Made by a program: the position numbers and the translations under genes
DNA from: Microbacterium salitolerans
GTDB taxonomy: Bacteria > Actinomycetota > Actinomycetes > Actinomycetales > Microbacteriaceae
Direction: 5' to 3'
DNA: 49,517 nucleotides
Assembly: GCF_019720895.1 (NCBI RefSeq)
Contig: NZ_JAHKSH010000009.1
Coordinates: 1-49,517 of the forward strand
Part shown: piece after piece, positions 7,583-17,456 of the stretch
Layout of the letters: each line of letters opens with the position of its first letter
Position numbering within the stretch: position 1 is the stretch's first letter
The notes under the pieces: generated by a model
Databases searched by the model: none
Told to the model about the DNA's origin: nothing
What the model saw: the letters and a program-made list of their open reading frames with translations, nothing else

Positions 7583-8863
7583 ATGCAACGAGTCCTGGTC
7601 GCGGTCCTCGCCGCCGTCGATGCCCTGGTCGCCGCGGCCGCCGGTCTCGTGGCGGTGCTCGCCCCCTTCACGCTCCTGTGGCTCGTCGTGTTCGGCGACA
7701 CGGGCGCCTGGGAGGCGCTGTGGCCCGCGACCGTGCGCGTCTGGCAGCTCGGGCACCTCGTTCCCGTCCACGTGGCGATCGATCGCGAGACGGCGTCCGC
7801 GATGGGGATCCCCGATGACGGAGCGGCGTTCTGGCTGAGCCTCGCCCCGCTGCTGTTCGCCGCGTTCACCTTCCTGTTCGCCGCTCGCTCCGGTCGCCGC
7901 GTCGTGACGACCGGCTCGACGCTCGCCGGCCTGGGCGCCGGTATCGCGACGATGGCGATCGTCTCGGCGGCCGTGCAGCTCACCAGCGACAATCCCGCGG
8001 CCGCGGTGACCACCTGGCAGGGCGTCCTCCTCCCGACGGTCGTCTACGCGACGGGCATGATCGGCGGCGCGGTGCGCGCGGCGTGGGCCGATGGCGACAG
8101 GGGGGCGATCGACCGCCTCCACGATCTGCTCGACGGCTGGGATCCCGCGTGGCGTGAGGTGCCGACCCTCGTGGCGCGCGGCGCGACCGTCGTCGTGATG
8201 GGGCTCATCGGCTCCGCGGCGCTGCTGTTCGCGGTGCTCGTCCTGATGCGCGGCGGCGAGATCATCACGCTCTTCGAACGTGCACGCGTCGATGCGGTCG
8301 GCGCGACCGCCCTCATGCTCGGCCAGCTCGCCTATGTGCCGACGATGATCGCGTGGGGGGTCTCGTGGTTCGCGGGCCCCGGCTTCGCGATCGGCGCCGA
8401 CACGGCGATCTCGCCCGCCGGCACGTCACTCGGCGTGATCCCCGGCGTCCCGGTGCTCGGGATCCTTCCCGAGGGCGGGTCCGGATGGCTGCTGCTCGTC
8501 GTCCTCGTGCCCATCGCGTTCGGGGCGCTCGGCGGGTGGATCGCACGACGTTCCTACGCGCGGGACTGGGCGTTCGACGGCGAGGGACACGAGCACTTCT
8601 CGCCGCGCGTCGTGATCGCGGTCGGCATCGCCGTCTGCTCCGGCGCGGCAGGGGCGATCCTCGCCGCCTGCGCGTCGGGCTCCGCTGGCCCCGGGCGACT
8701 CGCTGACATCGGCCCCGACGTGGGAGCCGTCGCCCTGACGATCGGCCTCGAGGCGCTCGTAGGATCCGCGATCCTCCTGCTCGCGCCGATGCGCCGCGGC
8801 GTCCCCGAGGCGGACGAGGACGGTCCGAGCGACGACGAGGCCGTCGACGCCGCGCGCTGGTGA
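7583..8863 (+). CDS. DUF6350 multi-pass membrane protein (PerM-like)
   Basis: 426 residues, very hydrophobic, with around nine or ten membrane segments separated by short loops and an acidic C-terminal tail (EADEDGPSDDEAVD). Membrane proteins of this kind sit between sucD and purN across Actinobacteria and are annotated as DUF6350 or cell-division protein PerM; the assignment here rests on position and topology more than on motifs. In mycobacteria PerM is linked to division under stress. A polar loop near residues 47-75 (between helices 1 and 2) probably faces outside. No enzymatic motif is visible. Confidence 0.75.
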   Translation: MQRVLVAVLAAVDALVAAAAGLVAVLAPFTLLWLVVFGDTGAWEALWPATVRVWQLGHLVPVHVAIDRETASAMGIPDDGAAFWLSLAPLLFAAFTFLFAARSGRRVVTTGSTLAGLGAGIATMAIVSAAVQLTSDNPAAAVTTWQGVLLPTVVYATGMIGGAVRAAWADGDRGAIDRLHDLLDGWDPAWREVPTLVARGATVVVMGLIGSAALLFAVLVLMRGGEIITLFERARVDAVGATALMLGQLAYVPTMIAWGVSWFAGPGFAIGADTAISPAGTSLGVIPGVPVLGILPEGGSGWLLLVVLVPIAFGALGGWIARRSYARDWAFDGEGHEHFSPRVVIAVGIAVCSGAAGAILAACASGSAGPGRLADIGPDVGAVALTIGLEALVGSAILLLAPMRRGVPEADEDGPSDDEAVDAARW

Positions 8864-8908
8864 CCAGCCCGAGCTGACGAACGAATGGGAGGCGCGGCGA
8901 CGAGACCC

Positions 8909-8914
8909 TAGACT
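8909..8914 (+). promoter_or_regulatory. -10 box TAGACT of purN (leaderless)
   Basis: TAGACTGGAAAC runs directly into the GTG start, with exactly 6 bases between box and codon. Confidence 0.6.
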
Positions 8915-8920
8915 GGAAAC

Positions 8921-9511
8921 GTGCTGAATGTCGCGGTCCTGATCTCGGGTGCCGGCTCCAATATGCGGGCCCTCCTCGAAGCGGCGGCCGACCCCGCGTA
9001 TCCCGCTCGCGTCGAGACGATCGGATCCGACCGCGATGCCGACGGCCTGCAGCACGGGGCCGACTTCGGGATCCCGTCGTTCTCCGTTCCGTATCGCGCG
9101 TACGAGACGCGCGAGGAGTGGGGCGAGGCCCTCGCAGAGCAGCTGCGCGCCTGGTCTCCCGACCTCATCGTCCTGAGCGGCCTCATGCGCCTGCTGCCCG
9201 CGAACGTCGTGAGCGAGTTCGCACCGCACATCATCAACACGCATCCCGCCTACCTGCCGGAGTTCCCCGGGGCCCACGGCGTCCGCGACGCGCTCGCGGC
9301 CGGAGCCGCGCAGACGGGTGCGAGCGTGATCCAGGTCGACGACGGCGTCGACACCGGGCCGATTCTCGCGCAGGAACGCGTCGCGATCGAACCCGGCGAC
9401 ACCGAGCAGACGCTGCACGCGCGCATCAAGCCCGTCGAGCGCCGCCTGCTCATCGACGTCGTCCGCCGTGTGGCGACCGGCGACATCGACCTCACGAACC
9501 CGAACGCCTGA
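8921..9511 (+). CDS. purN: Phosphoribosylglycinamide formyltransferase
   Basis: Transfers a formyl group from 10-formyltetrahydrofolate to GAR in purine synthesis. 196 residues, normal for PurN. The phosphate loop [13 protein letters not shown] is at the N-terminus; the catalytic Asn and His lie in [17 protein letters not shown] and the catalytic Asp in [16 protein letters not shown] start with no clear ribosome binding site but 6 bases after TAGACT, so leaderless. purH follows 31 bases later, with its own AAGGAG site; probably one transcript. Confidence 0.97.
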   Translation: MLNVAVLISGAGSNMRALLEAAADPAYPARVETIGSDRDADGLQHGADFGIPSFSVPYRAYETREEWGEALAEQLRAWSPDLIVLSGLMRLLPANVVSEFAPHIINTHPAYLPEFPGAHGVRDALAAGAAQTGASVIQVDDGVDTGPILAQERVAIEPGDTEQTLHARIKPVERRLLIDVVRRVATGDIDLTNPNA

Positions 9512-9542
9512 CCCCCGCACCCTCACGCACCAAGGAGATCCC

Positions 9543-11150
9543 ATGGCCGGTCCGAGCCACGACCCCTCGCTCTATCGTCACCGCGACGTGGTTCCGATCA
9601 GGCGGGCCCTCGTGTCCGTCAGCGACAAGACCGACCTGCTGCCGCTCGCGGGCGCGCTGTCGACGGCGGGCGTCGAGATCGTGTCGACCGGATCCACGGC
9701 TGCGCGGATCCGCGAGGCGGGCTTCGACGTCAGCGACGTCGCCGACATCACCGGCTTCCCCGAGATGCTCGACGGCCGAGTGAAGACGCTCCACCCGAAC
9801 GTGCACGGAGGCCTGCTCGCCGACCTCCGCCTCGAGCACCACGAATCGCAGCTCGGCGACTTCGGCATCGCACCGTTCGAGCTCGTCGTCGTCAACCTGT
9901 ATCCGTTCGTCGAGACCGTCGCCTCGGGTGCCCAGGGCGACGACGTTGTCGAGCAGATCGACATCGGCGGCCCGGCCATGGTGCGCGCCTCGGCGAAGAA
10001 CCACGCCAACGTCGCGATCGTCGTGAACCCCGCCTCGTACCCCTCGATCATCGAGGCGCTCGAGAGCGGCGGCACCGGCCTCGCACAGCGCCGGGAGCTC
10101 GCCGCCCGTGCGTTCGCGCACACGGCGGCGTATGACACGGCCGTCGCGCAGTGGTTCGCCGAAGAGACGATGACCGGCGAGGTCACGCTGCCTGACCACC
10201 TCACGGTGCAGGCCGAGAAGATCGAGGACCTGCGCTACGGCGAGAACTCGCACCAGCGCGCGGCGATCTACAGCCGCGTCGGCGGCCACGGCATCGCCCA
10301 GGCCGAGCTGCTGCAGGGCAAGCCGATGTCGTTCAACAACTACACCGATGCCGACGCGGCCCTGCGCGCCGCGTACGACATGGTGCTGCCGGCGGTCGCG
10401 ATCATGAAGCACGCGAACCCCTGCGGAATCGCCGTCGCAGATCCCAAGGCCCTCGACCCGATCGCGAGCGCGCACATCCGCGCGCACGAGTGCGACCCCC
10501 TGTCGGCGTTCGGCGGCGTCATCGCCGCGAACCGCCCCGTCACGCTCAAGATGGCCGAGAACCTCCGTGACATCTTCACCGAGGTCATCGTCGCCCCCGA
10601 CTTCGCCCCTGACGCGCTCGAGCTGTTCAAGGCGAAGAAGAACCTGCGCCTCCTGAAGCTCCCCTCCGACTGGAAGCAGGAGCGGATGGACGTGCGCCTC
10701 GTCTCGGGCGGCCTGCTCCTGCAGGACGCCGACCTGTTCCCCGACGACGACTTCGAGTCGGTCGCGAAGGACTGGCAGCGCGTCGCGGGCGACGAGCCCG
10801 ATGTGCCGCTGGCCGACCTCGTGTTCGCCTGGAAGTCGTGCCGCGCCGTCAAGTCGAACGCGATCGTGCTCGCGAAGGGCTCCGCGACAGTCGGCATCGG
10901 CATGGGGCAGGTCAACCGCGTCGATTCGTGCAAGCTCGCGGTCGAGCGCGCCGGCGACCGCGTCGCGGGCACGATCGCCGCGTCCGACGCGTTCTTCCCG
11001 TTCTCCGACGGGCCCGAGGTGCTCATGGACGCGGGCGTGAAGGTCATCATCCAGCCCGGTGGATCCGTGCGCGATGAGGAGACCATCGCCCTCGCGAAGA
11101 AGCGCGGCGTCACCATGTACTTCACCGGAGAACGCCACTTCTTCCATTGA
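9543..11150 (+). CDS. purH: Bifunctional AICAR transformylase/IMP cyclohydrolase
   Basis: Last two steps to IMP. 535 residues: N-terminal MGS-like cyclohydrolase domain (about 15-160, [13 protein letters not shown] and [12 protein letters not shown]) and C-terminal transformylase domain with the MKHANPCG motif (about 287-294) and the conserved RYGENSHQ and KSNAIVLA segments. ATG chosen at 9543 behind AAGGAG; the longer frame reaching into purN is a shadow extension. The gene is followed by the 69-bp tandem repeats rather than a simple hairpin terminator. Confidence 0.98.
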   Translation: MAGPSHDPSLYRHRDVVPIRRALVSVSDKTDLLPLAGALSTAGVEIVSTGSTAARIREAGFDVSDVADITGFPEMLDGRVKTLHPNVHGGLLADLRLEHHESQLGDFGIAPFELVVVNLYPFVETVASGAQGDDVVEQIDIGGPAMVRASAKNHANVAIVVNPASYPSIIEALESGGTGLAQRRELAARAFAHTAAYDTAVAQWFAEETMTGEVTLPDHLTVQAEKIEDLRYGENSHQRAAIYSRVGGHGIAQAELLQGKPMSFNNYTDADAALRAAYDMVLPAVAIMKHANPCGIAVADPKALDPIASAHIRAHECDPLSAFGGVIAANRPVTLKMAENLRDIFTEVIVAPDFAPDALELFKAKKNLRLLKLPSDWKQERMDVRLVSGGLLLQDADLFPDDDFESVAKDWQRVAGDEPDVPLADLVFAWKSCRAVKSNAIVLAKGSATVGIGMGQVNRVDSCKLAVERAGDRVAGTIAASDAFFPFSDGPEVLMDAGVKVIIQPGGSVRDEETIALAKKRGVTMYFTGERHFFH

Positions 11151-11288
11151 ACCGTGCCGCCTCAAGGGCGACAAGGTTCAGTCACACCTCTGGGCGGATC
11201 CGGCTTCGCCGTCCGCCTGACCGTGCCGCCTTAGGGGCGACAAGGTTCCGTCGCCCCTCTGGGCGGATCCGGCCTCGCCGTCCGCCTG
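11151..11288. repeat. Two tandem copies of a 69-bp unit with internal hairpins
   Basis: Copy 1 is 11151-11219 and copy 2 is 11220-11288, with six base differences. Each holds a GGCGGA/TCCGCC stem; copy 2 also has a perfect 9-bp stem AGGGGCGAC/GTCGCCCCT with an 8-base loop that is partly decayed in copy 1. The array begins directly after the purH stop codon, so it may double as a terminator. Sixty-nine is a multiple of three and frames stay open through it, but nothing else suggests coding. Confidence 0.85.
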
Positions 11289-11349
11289 ATCTCACCGATC
11301 GAGAACACACACGCCGGAATGCCCCGTGCGCAGCCCTCCCGCCTTGGAA

Positions 11350-11355
11350 TAGGCT
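11350..11355 (+). promoter_or_regulatory. -10 box TAGGCT before the ABC exporter operon
   Basis: TAGGCTGGAGGG 48 bases before the ATG; gives a leader of about 40 bases. The rest of 11289-11403 shows nothing else recognisable. Confidence 0.5.
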
Positions 11356-11403
11356 GGAGGGCTGTCGTGTTCTCGGCAGCTTTCCATCCACCAGAGGTCT
11401 GTG

Positions 11404-13293
11404 ATGACTGACACCGCGTCTGCGCGCCTCCCGCTGCACCGCGCGCTCCTGCGTCTGCTCCCGTTCGCGAAGAAGGATCTCCCGAGAATCGGGCTCGGCG
11501 GGCTGTCCGCGCTGGGGGCGTCGATCGTCGCGCTGCTCATCCCGACGGCGCTGGAATGGATCGTCGGCGGGCCCATCGCCTCCGGTGCGACGTCGGCGGT
11601 GGTGTGGGGTGCGCTCGCGGTCCTCGGCCTCGGGCTCGTCGAGGCCGTCATGGTGTACCTGCGCCGCTGGTTCGTCCTCGCGCCCGCCACGGCGATCGAA
11701 TACAACGTGCGCGCGGCGTTCTACAACCGCCTGCAGAAGCTCCCGATCGAGTTCCACGACCGGTGGCAGGGCGGCCAGCTGCTCAGCCGCATGATGCAGG
11801 ACATCGGCCTCATCCGACGCTGGATGGCGTTCGGATTCATCATGCTCGTCGTCAACTCGCTCACGGTCGTCATCGGATCCGCCCTGCTGTTCCAGTGGCA
11901 CTGGATCCTCGGCGCGATCTTCGTCGTCTCGGGCATCCCGCTGTGGATCCAGGGCTTCCGCTTCCACAACGCCTACGCGCTGCTGACGCGCAGGAGCCAG
12001 GATCAGCAGGGCGACCTCGCGACGAGCGTCGAGGAGAGCGTGCACGGGATCCGCGTGCTCAAGGCGTTCGGTCGCGGACCCCACGCGCTGAGCCGCTTCA
12101 CGAAGCAGGCCGAGGGGCTGCGCGGCACCGAGATGCGCAAGGCGCGTGAGATCGCCGTCGTCGACTTCGTGCTCGTCCTCATGCCCGAGCTGGCGTTCGC
12201 GGCCTGCCTCGCCACCGGCATCTGGCTGACGGCCGACGGCCAGCTCGCCGTCTCGCAGCTGTTCGCGTTCTTCGCGATGGCGACGATCCTGCGCTGGCCG
12301 ATCGAGTCGATCGGCTTCCTGTTCTCGTTCATGCTCGACGCGCGCACGGCGACCGACCGCGTGTTCGAGGTCTTCGACGCCGTCGACACGATCACCGACC
12401 CGGCCGAGCCGGTCTCGATCGAGAACCCGCGCGGTGCGCTCTCATTCGAAGGCGCGCACTTCCGCTACCAGGACGCGCGGGAGCACGAGCGGGACATCCT
12501 GGACGGCATCGACCTCGAGCTCGTGCCCGGCGAGACGATGGCGCTCGTCGGACTGACGGGGTCCGGGAAGACCACCCTGACGACGCTGCCGACCCGCCTC
12601 TACGACGTGACGGCGGGACGCGTGACGCTCGACGGCGTCGACGTGCGCGACCTGCCGCTCGTCGAGCTGCGCACGCACATCGCGACCGCATTCGAGGACG
12701 CGACGCTGTTCTCGGCCTCGGTGCGAGAGAACGTGCTGCTCGGCCGCGACGACCTCGACCTGTTCTCGGACGAGGCGGATCGCGTCCTGCGCGAGGCGCT
12801 CGACGTCGCGCAGGCCGAGTTCGTCGATCAGCTGCCGGAGGGCACCGCGACGATGATCGGCGAAGAGGGCATGAGCCTCTCGGGCGGCCAGCGTCAGCGT
12901 CTGGCGCTGGCGCGTGCCGTCGCCGCGCGACCGAAGGTCCTGGTCATGGACGATCCGCTCTCGGCGCTCGACGTCAACACGGAGGAGCGCGTGCAGACCG
13001 AGCTCAAGCAGGTGCTCGCGGGCACGACGGCGCTGGTCATCGCGCATCGCCCGTCGACCGTCGCGCTCGCCGACCGCGTCGCGCTGCTCGAGCACGGCCG
13101 CATCGCGGCGGTCGGCGCGCACAGCGACCTGATGGCGACGTCGGCGAGCTACCGCTCGGTCATCTCGAGCTACGAGGCCGAGGAGCGCGAGGCCGAGAAG
13201 GTGCGCCGAGATCCGAACCCCACGTCCGAGATGGACATCCTGGCGGCCGGCGGCGAGTACGCCGTCGATGCAGACGAGGAGACCGCACGATGA
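11404..13293 (+). CDS. ABC exporter half-transporter, subunit with the degenerate ATP site
   Basis: 629-residue fusion of a six-helix membrane domain (about 1-330) and an ATPase domain. Walker A GLTGSGKT (383-390), signature LSGGQ (492-496), but Walker B ends in MDD: Asp517 stands where the catalytic Glu should be, the usual Q-loop Gln is Glu (FEDATLF), and the H-loop reads AHRPST. Overlaps the next half-transporter by four bases, so the two are translated together and should form a heterodimer with one active and one degenerate site. ATG at 11404 is six bases behind AGAGG; a GTG one codon earlier is possible. Substrate unknown (drug, lipid or peptide). Confidence 0.93.
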   Translation: MTDTASARLPLHRALLRLLPFAKKDLPRIGLGGLSALGASIVALLIPTALEWIVGGPIASGATSAVVWGALAVLGLGLVEAVMVYLRRWFVLAPATAIEYNVRAAFYNRLQKLPIEFHDRWQGGQLLSRMMQDIGLIRRWMAFGFIMLVVNSLTVVIGSALLFQWHWILGAIFVVSGIPLWIQGFRFHNAYALLTRRSQDQQGDLATSVEESVHGIRVLKAFGRGPHALSRFTKQAEGLRGTEMRKAREIAVVDFVLVLMPELAFAACLATGIWLTADGQLAVSQLFAFFAMATILRWPIESIGFLFSFMLDARTATDRVFEVFDAVDTITDPAEPVSIENPRGALSFEGAHFRYQDAREHERDILDGIDLELVPGETMALVGLTGSGKTTLTTLPTRLYDVTAGRVTLDGVDVRDLPLVELRTHIATAFEDATLFSASVRENVLLGRDDLDLFSDEADRVLREALDVAQAEFVDQLPEGTATMIGEEGMSLSGGQRQRLALARAVAARPKVLVMDDPLSALDVNTEERVQTELKQVLAGTTALVIAHRPSTVALADRVALLEHGRIAAVGAHSDLMATSASYRSVISSYEAEEREAEKVRRDPNPTSEMDILAAGGEYAVDADEETAR

Positions 13294-15104
13294 GCTCGAC
13301 CGTTCAGGGCGTCACCGGCGAAGACCGCAACGACTACACGCGCGAGGAGAGCAAGGAGATCCGCCGCCGGTCGTGGCGTCTGCTGCTGTCGCTCCTCGTC
13401 CCGCTCAAGGGGCAGGTGACGCTCACGGCCATCGTCGTCGTCGCGCAGACCGGCATCCGGGTGCTCGGCCCGGCGCTCCTCGGGATCGGGCTCAACGAGG
13501 CGCTTCCCGCGGTACTCGAGGGCGATGACTGGGGGGCGACGTGGTTCGTCGCCGGCGCGTACGCGCTCACCGCGATCCTCGGCGCCAGCCTGCTCGCGTG
13601 GTTCGACATTCTCGCGGCCCGCCTCACGCAGACGGTGCTGCTCGACCTGCGACGCCGCGTCTTCCGCCACACGCAGCGGCTCAGCCTCGAATTCCACGAG
13701 ACGTACACGTCCGGCCGCATCATCTCGCGCCAGACGAGCGACCTTGAGACCATCCGCGAGCTCATGAACGGCGGGCTCCAGCAGCTGATCAACGGCGTGC
13801 TCTACGGCGTCTTCACGTTCATCGCGCTCATGATCGTCGACTGGCAGTCGGGCATGGTGATCGTCGTGGCCTGCGTGCCGCTCGCCCTTCTCATGCGCTG
13901 GTTCTACCGCCGCTCGCAGCTCGCCTATCGCGAGACCCGCGTCATCAGCGCGCAGGTCATCGTCAAGTTCGTCGAGACCATGACGGGAATCCGTGCGGGC
14001 AAGGCGTTCCGCACCGAGCCCCGCAACGAGAAGCAGTTCGGATCGCTCGCGTGGGACTACCGCAACGCGAACATGCGCGTCATCCGCCTGTTCGGCACGT
14101 TCGAGCCCGGTCTCATGGCGATCTCGGCGTTCGCCATCGGCATCGTCGTGCTGTGGGGCGGCGTACGCATCACGTGGGACGAGTTCTCGATCGGACTCCT
14201 GCTGACGGCCGTCCTGTACGTGCGCAACTTCTTCACCCCGCTGCAGGAGGTGGCCATGTTCATCAACTCGTTCCAGGCCGCATCCGCAGCCCTCGAGAAG
14301 GTCTCGGGCGTGCTGCAGGAGCAGCCGTCGGTTCCGGATCCCGAGAACCCCGTTGCGCTGAGGCACTCTCAGGGGCACCTGCTGTTCGACGACGTGACCT
14401 TCGGCTACGGCGGCGGCAAGACGATCCTGCCGAACTTCCGCCTCGACATCCCCGAGGGGCAGACGGTCGCGGTCGTCGGCACGACGGGAGCGGGAAAGTC
14501 GACGCTCGCGAAGCTGGTCTCGCGCTTCTACGACCCGACCGCGGGGCGTGTGATGCTCGACGGTGTCGATCTGCGCGAGCTCGACACCGACGACATGCGG
14601 CGCGCGATCGTGATGGTGACGCAGGAGGCGTATCTGTTCAGCGGGTCCGTCGCGGACAACATCGCGCTCGGTCGGCCCGGCGCGTCGATGGAGGAGATCG
14701 TGCGCGCCGCCGAAGCGGTCGGCGCCCACGAATTCATCGAACAGCTGCCCGACGGATACGACACCGATGTCAACAAGCGCGGGGGGCGGGTGTCCGCGGG
14801 CCAGCGGCAGCTCGTGTCGTTCGCGCGCGCCTTCCTGGCGGATCCCGCGGTGCTCATCCTCGACGAGGCGACGGCGTCGCTCGACATCCCGTCGGAGCGC
14901 ATGATCCAGAACGCCCTGCAGACGCTGCTCGCCGACCGCACGGCAATCATCATCGCGCACCGCCTGTCGACGGTCGAGATCGCCGATCGCGTGCTCGTGA
15001 TGGAGCATGGGCAGATCATCGAGGACGACGCCCCCGACACCCTCATCGCGGGGACGGGGAAGTTCGCGCAGCTGCACAAGGCGTGGCAGGACTCGCTCGT
15101 CTGA
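13290..15104 (+). CDS. ABC exporter half-transporter, subunit with the catalytic Glu
   Basis: 604 residues: membrane domain (about 25-345) and ATPase domain. Walker A GTTGAGKS, Walker B LILDE with the catalytic Glu526, H-loop AHRLST, but a non-standard signature VSAGQ (501-505). With the upstream subunit this gives one full ATP site (its own Walker motifs plus the partner's LSGGQ) and one degenerate site, the pattern of TM287/288 and TmrAB. Start overlaps the upstream stop as ATGA. Followed by a clear terminator. Confidence 0.94.
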   Translation: MSSTVQGVTGEDRNDYTREESKEIRRRSWRLLLSLLVPLKGQVTLTAIVVVAQTGIRVLGPALLGIGLNEALPAVLEGDDWGATWFVAGAYALTAILGASLLAWFDILAARLTQTVLLDLRRRVFRHTQRLSLEFHETYTSGRIISRQTSDLETIRELMNGGLQQLINGVLYGVFTFIALMIVDWQSGMVIVVACVPLALLMRWFYRRSQLAYRETRVISAQVIVKFVETMTGIRAGKAFRTEPRNEKQFGSLAWDYRNANMRVIRLFGTFEPGLMAISAFAIGIVVLWGGVRITWDEFSIGLLLTAVLYVRNFFTPLQEVAMFINSFQAASAALEKVSGVLQEQPSVPDPENPVALRHSQGHLLFDDVTFGYGGGKTILPNFRLDIPEGQTVAVVGTTGAGKSTLAKLVSRFYDPTAGRVMLDGVDLRELDTDDMRRAIVMVTQEAYLFSGSVADNIALGRPGASMEEIVRAAEAVGAHEFIEQLPDGYDTDVNKRGGRVSAGQRQLVSFARAFLADPAVLILDEATASLDIPSERMIQNALQTLLADRTAIIIAHRLSTVEIADRVLVMEHGQIIEDDAPDTLIAGTGKFAQLHKAWQDSLV

Positions 15105-15118
15105 CGGCGGACGCAGAA

Positions 15119-15150
15119 GAGGCCCGGATCCGTCTTCGGATCCGGGCCTC
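15119..15150 (+). terminator. Terminator of the ABC exporter operon
   Basis: A perfect 14-bp stem (15119-15132 with 15137-15150) with a TCTT loop, followed by ATT. Confidence 0.9.
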
Positions 15151-15228
15151 ATTCACGAGGATGGCGGCGGAGCATCGGATGGGGGAGGGGAGTCCGGTGC
15201 CCCGCCGCCAGTCTGGGGGAGGCGAGAT

Positions 15229-15681
15229 CTACAGCGTGATCTCGGCAACCACCTCACCGTACTCGGTTTCGTCGACGGGTGTGAAGCCGACACGGCGGAA
15301 GAACGCCTCGGGGCCGTTCTCGCCGGCTTCGTACACGACGGTCAGTCGTCGGAGACCGCGCTGACGCGCTTCGGCGATGACGGCGTCGACGGCGAAGCGC
15401 CCCGCCCCCTGACCCTGCGTGCCGGCGTCGACGTTGATGCGCCAGACCGCCGCCTGCAGGTAGTCGCTGGGGGACTCGGGGTCGAAGTAGGCCCGGACGA
15501 ACGCCACGACCTGGTCGCCATCGAGAACCACGCGCTGCCAGGTCTTCTGCGGGTCGGCGACGACCATCGCCACCGCGTAGGTCGTCGGCGCGATGAACTC
15601 CTCCTGGCCCGGCTTGAGGGTCAGGCTGTTGGCCGCGACGATCGTGTCGGCGGAGAGTTCTTCGACGTGCAGCTCGCTCAT
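15229..15681 (-). CDS. GNAT family N-acetyltransferase
   Basis: 150 residues with the acetyl-CoA binding motif A (INVDAGTQGQGAGRFAVD, Q-x-x-G-x-G/A type) in the middle and the GFTPVDETEYGEV end typical of the fold. Acceptor unknown; the N-terminal half (YAVAMVVADPQKTWQRVV) suggests a small-molecule acetyltransferase like those annotated as diamine acetyltransferases. The ATG at 15681 is preferred over a GTG six codons upstream, because a TACGCT -10 box lies inside that upstream stretch with six bases to the ATG (leaderless). Confidence 0.85.
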   Translation of the reverse strand: MSELHVEELSADTIVAANSLTLKPGQEEFIAPTTYAVAMVVADPQKTWQRVVLDGDQVVAFVRAYFDPESPSDYLQAAVWRINVDAGTQGQGAGRFAVDAVIAEARQRGLRRLTVVYEAGENGPEAFFRRVGFTPVDETEYGEVVAEITL

Positions 15682-15687
15682 GATGTC

Positions 15688-15693
15688 AGCGTA
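15688..15693 (-). promoter_or_regulatory. -10 box TACGCT of the acetyltransferase gene (leaderless)
   Basis: TACGCT, six bases, ATG; no ribosome binding site. This spacing decides the start codon. Confidence 0.5.
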
Positions 15694-15730
15694 GAGCACC
15701 CGGGAGGTGGGCGGAACAGACGCCGGGCGG

Positions 15731-17266
15731 TCAGGCGCGGACGGAGACCGGCGAGCCGATCTGCAGGAACGAGTACACCCACTCGGACGCCGACACGGTG
15801 AGGTTGACGCAGCCGTGGCTCATGCGCGCGCCCGCACCGAAGTTGTCGTGCCAGTACGTGCCGTGGAAGCCCTGGTCGCCGTTGAAGTAGGTGGGGTAGG
15901 GGACATCGGGCGTGCAGTAGTCGAACTTGCCGCCCGGGACGAGGTTGCCCTCGGAGTCGCACGAGCCCATGTTCTGGATCGTCAGCTGACCGTAGACGGT
16001 GAACTCGCCCACCTGGGTGTCGTATCCGGCGGTTCCGATGGCCATCGGGAAGCTGTTGATGAGCTCCTTCTCGCCGCCGTTCACCGACTCGTAGAAGTAT
16101 GCGCGCCCCTCGGACTTCATGACCACGGAGCTGCGCAGGCGCTCGGTCGTCTCGTGCGCGACCTTCTCGCCCGTGAGCGCGACGTTCGCGGGGGAGAGGG
16201 ACGTGAGCTGACCCGCGATCTGCTCGCCGACGCCGTCGGTCGAGGTGACGCGATAGCCGTCCTCGCCTTCGGTGAGGACCTTGCTGACAGATCCTGCCGC
16301 ATCGACGACGACGTCTCCGTCGACCGGCTCCTGATCGACGCGCTCCGGCAGGGCATCCGCGTACTGCTGGATCGCTGCCTGGTCCGCGGCGACCTCGAGC
16401 TCGCCGTCGTCGGTCACCGTGGTCGAGACCCACGATGCGACCGTGTCGCTCGGCACCTCGTCGACGACATCGCCCTCGAGGGTGAAACCGACCTCGCTGA
16501 TGGTGGTGTTGAGCTTCTCGACGGCGGCCTTCGCCTCGTCGGTCGTGAACGCGGCGGGCGTCTCGGTGACGGACGCGTCGACCGAGATCGCGGAGGAGTC
16601 TGCCGCGAGCAGCGTCTCGCCCGAGGCGATCGCCTGGACGTCCTGGTCGGAGGCGAGCTGCGCGCCGATCTCAGTGGCGAGGGCGTCGACGTCGATGCCC
16701 GTGCCCGGCTCGGCGGGGACGGCCGAGTAGGCGCCGTCGGCGAAGGCGATCTGCGCGTTGACGGGGTCGGTGTACGCGCCGGAGAACTCCGCGGCGAGGG
16801 CCGTGTGCATCGCTTCCGTGTCGAACGTCATCTCCGCGTCGACGTCGCCGGAGTTCCACGCGCTGACGTTCCAGAGGGGCACATCGGCGACCGCCTGCTG
16901 GGCTGCGGCCTCGGCGTCGACCGCGAGGCCGAGCGCCTTGCCCGTGAACGTCGCCGGCGTGCCGTCGACGGACACCGTGATCGGCATCTCCTCGACGTGC
17001 GTCACGATCGCCTCCTCGGCGGATCCGGCCGTCTGCATGCCGACGTCGGCGCCGAAGACCGAGGTGCCGGGCGCCGTGTGGATCGTCGAGACGAACGCGA
17101 GCGCACCCACCGCGGCGACGGCGACGACGGGGATGCCGATGCCGAGCCAGAGCTTCTTTCGCGAGCGCTTCTGCGGGGTTTCGGGCTCGATCCACTCGAC
17201 GCGCGGCCCCGCGTCCTGCGCGGTCCGGTCGTCGTACGGCGCGGACTTCTCTGCGACGTCTGTCAT
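15731..17266 (-). CDS. L,D-transpeptidase with N-terminal anchor and PG-binding-like repeats
   Basis: 511 residues. Short cytoplasmic part, one membrane anchor (about 40-62), two extracytoplasmic domains resembling the tandem peptidoglycan-binding 4 modules (about 85-330), then a YkuD catalytic domain (about 385-511). The catalytic motif is SHGCVNL with His484 and Cys486, helped by the upstream HGTYWH. It makes 3-3 cross-links or attaches proteins in the cell wall. ATG behind GGGGAG. Divergent from nagB across a 190-base gap holding a TAGCAT box and a direct repeat of TCAC half-sites. Confidence 0.93.
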   Translation of the reverse strand: MTDVAEKSAPYDDRTAQDAGPRVEWIEPETPQKRSRKKLWLGIGIPVVAVAAVGALAFVSTIHTAPGTSVFGADVGMQTAGSAEEAIVTHVEEMPITVSVDGTPATFTGKALGLAVDAEAAAQQAVADVPLWNVSAWNSGDVDAEMTFDTEAMHTALAAEFSGAYTDPVNAQIAFADGAYSAVPAEPGTGIDVDALATEIGAQLASDQDVQAIASGETLLAADSSAISVDASVTETPAAFTTDEAKAAVEKLNTTISEVGFTLEGDVVDEVPSDTVASWVSTTVTDDGELEVAADQAAIQQYADALPERVDQEPVDGDVVVDAAGSVSKVLTEGEDGYRVTSTDGVGEQIAGQLTSLSPANVALTGEKVAHETTERLRSSVVMKSEGRAYFYESVNGGEKELINSFPMAIGTAGYDTQVGEFTVYGQLTIQNMGSCDSEGNLVPGGKFDYCTPDVPYPTYFNGDQGFHGTYWHDNFGAGARMSHGCVNLTVSASEWVYSFLQIGSPVSVRA

Positions 17267-17314
17267 GGTGATCTCCCCCAGTTCACGCAGGAAATCTGCG
17301 CATGGCTCACTGTC

Positions 17315-17320
17315 ATGCTA
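17315..17320 (-). promoter_or_regulatory. -10 box TAGCAT of the L,D-transpeptidase gene
   Basis: TAGCAT 48 bases before the ATG on the minus strand, giving a leader of about 40 bases with its GGGGAG site. Confidence 0.45.
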
Positions 17321-17353
17321 AAGCGCGATGCGCGCACGCGGGAGGGAAATCGA

Positions 17354-17370
17354 TCACGAACAGTTCACAA
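17354..17370. promoter_or_regulatory. Possible regulator site: TCAC direct repeat with GAAC-A-GTTC core
   Basis: TCACGAACAGTTCACAA: TCAC half-sites 11 bases apart (one helical turn), overlapping a small GAAC/GTTC dyad, about 34 bases upstream of the transpeptidase -10 box. The spacing fits a response-regulator site, but no factor can be named. Confidence 0.3.
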
Positions 17371-17456
17371 TCGCCTGAGCGCGGAGTGGGCGTCTCTGAG
17401 AGGATCGTCGGTGCACGCCACTCGTTCGCTTCTCGCACTCATCCACGGAGGATCCC

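Noticed and set aside
9492-11174. Minus-strand open frame of 560 codons opposite purH
   Set aside because: Antisense shadow in high-GC DNA; purH on the plus strand has full motifs.
11147-11404. Short plus-strand frame across the 69-bp repeats
   Set aside because: Open only because the unit length is a multiple of three; no ribosome site, Arg-rich translation, overlaps the purH stop and the next promoter.
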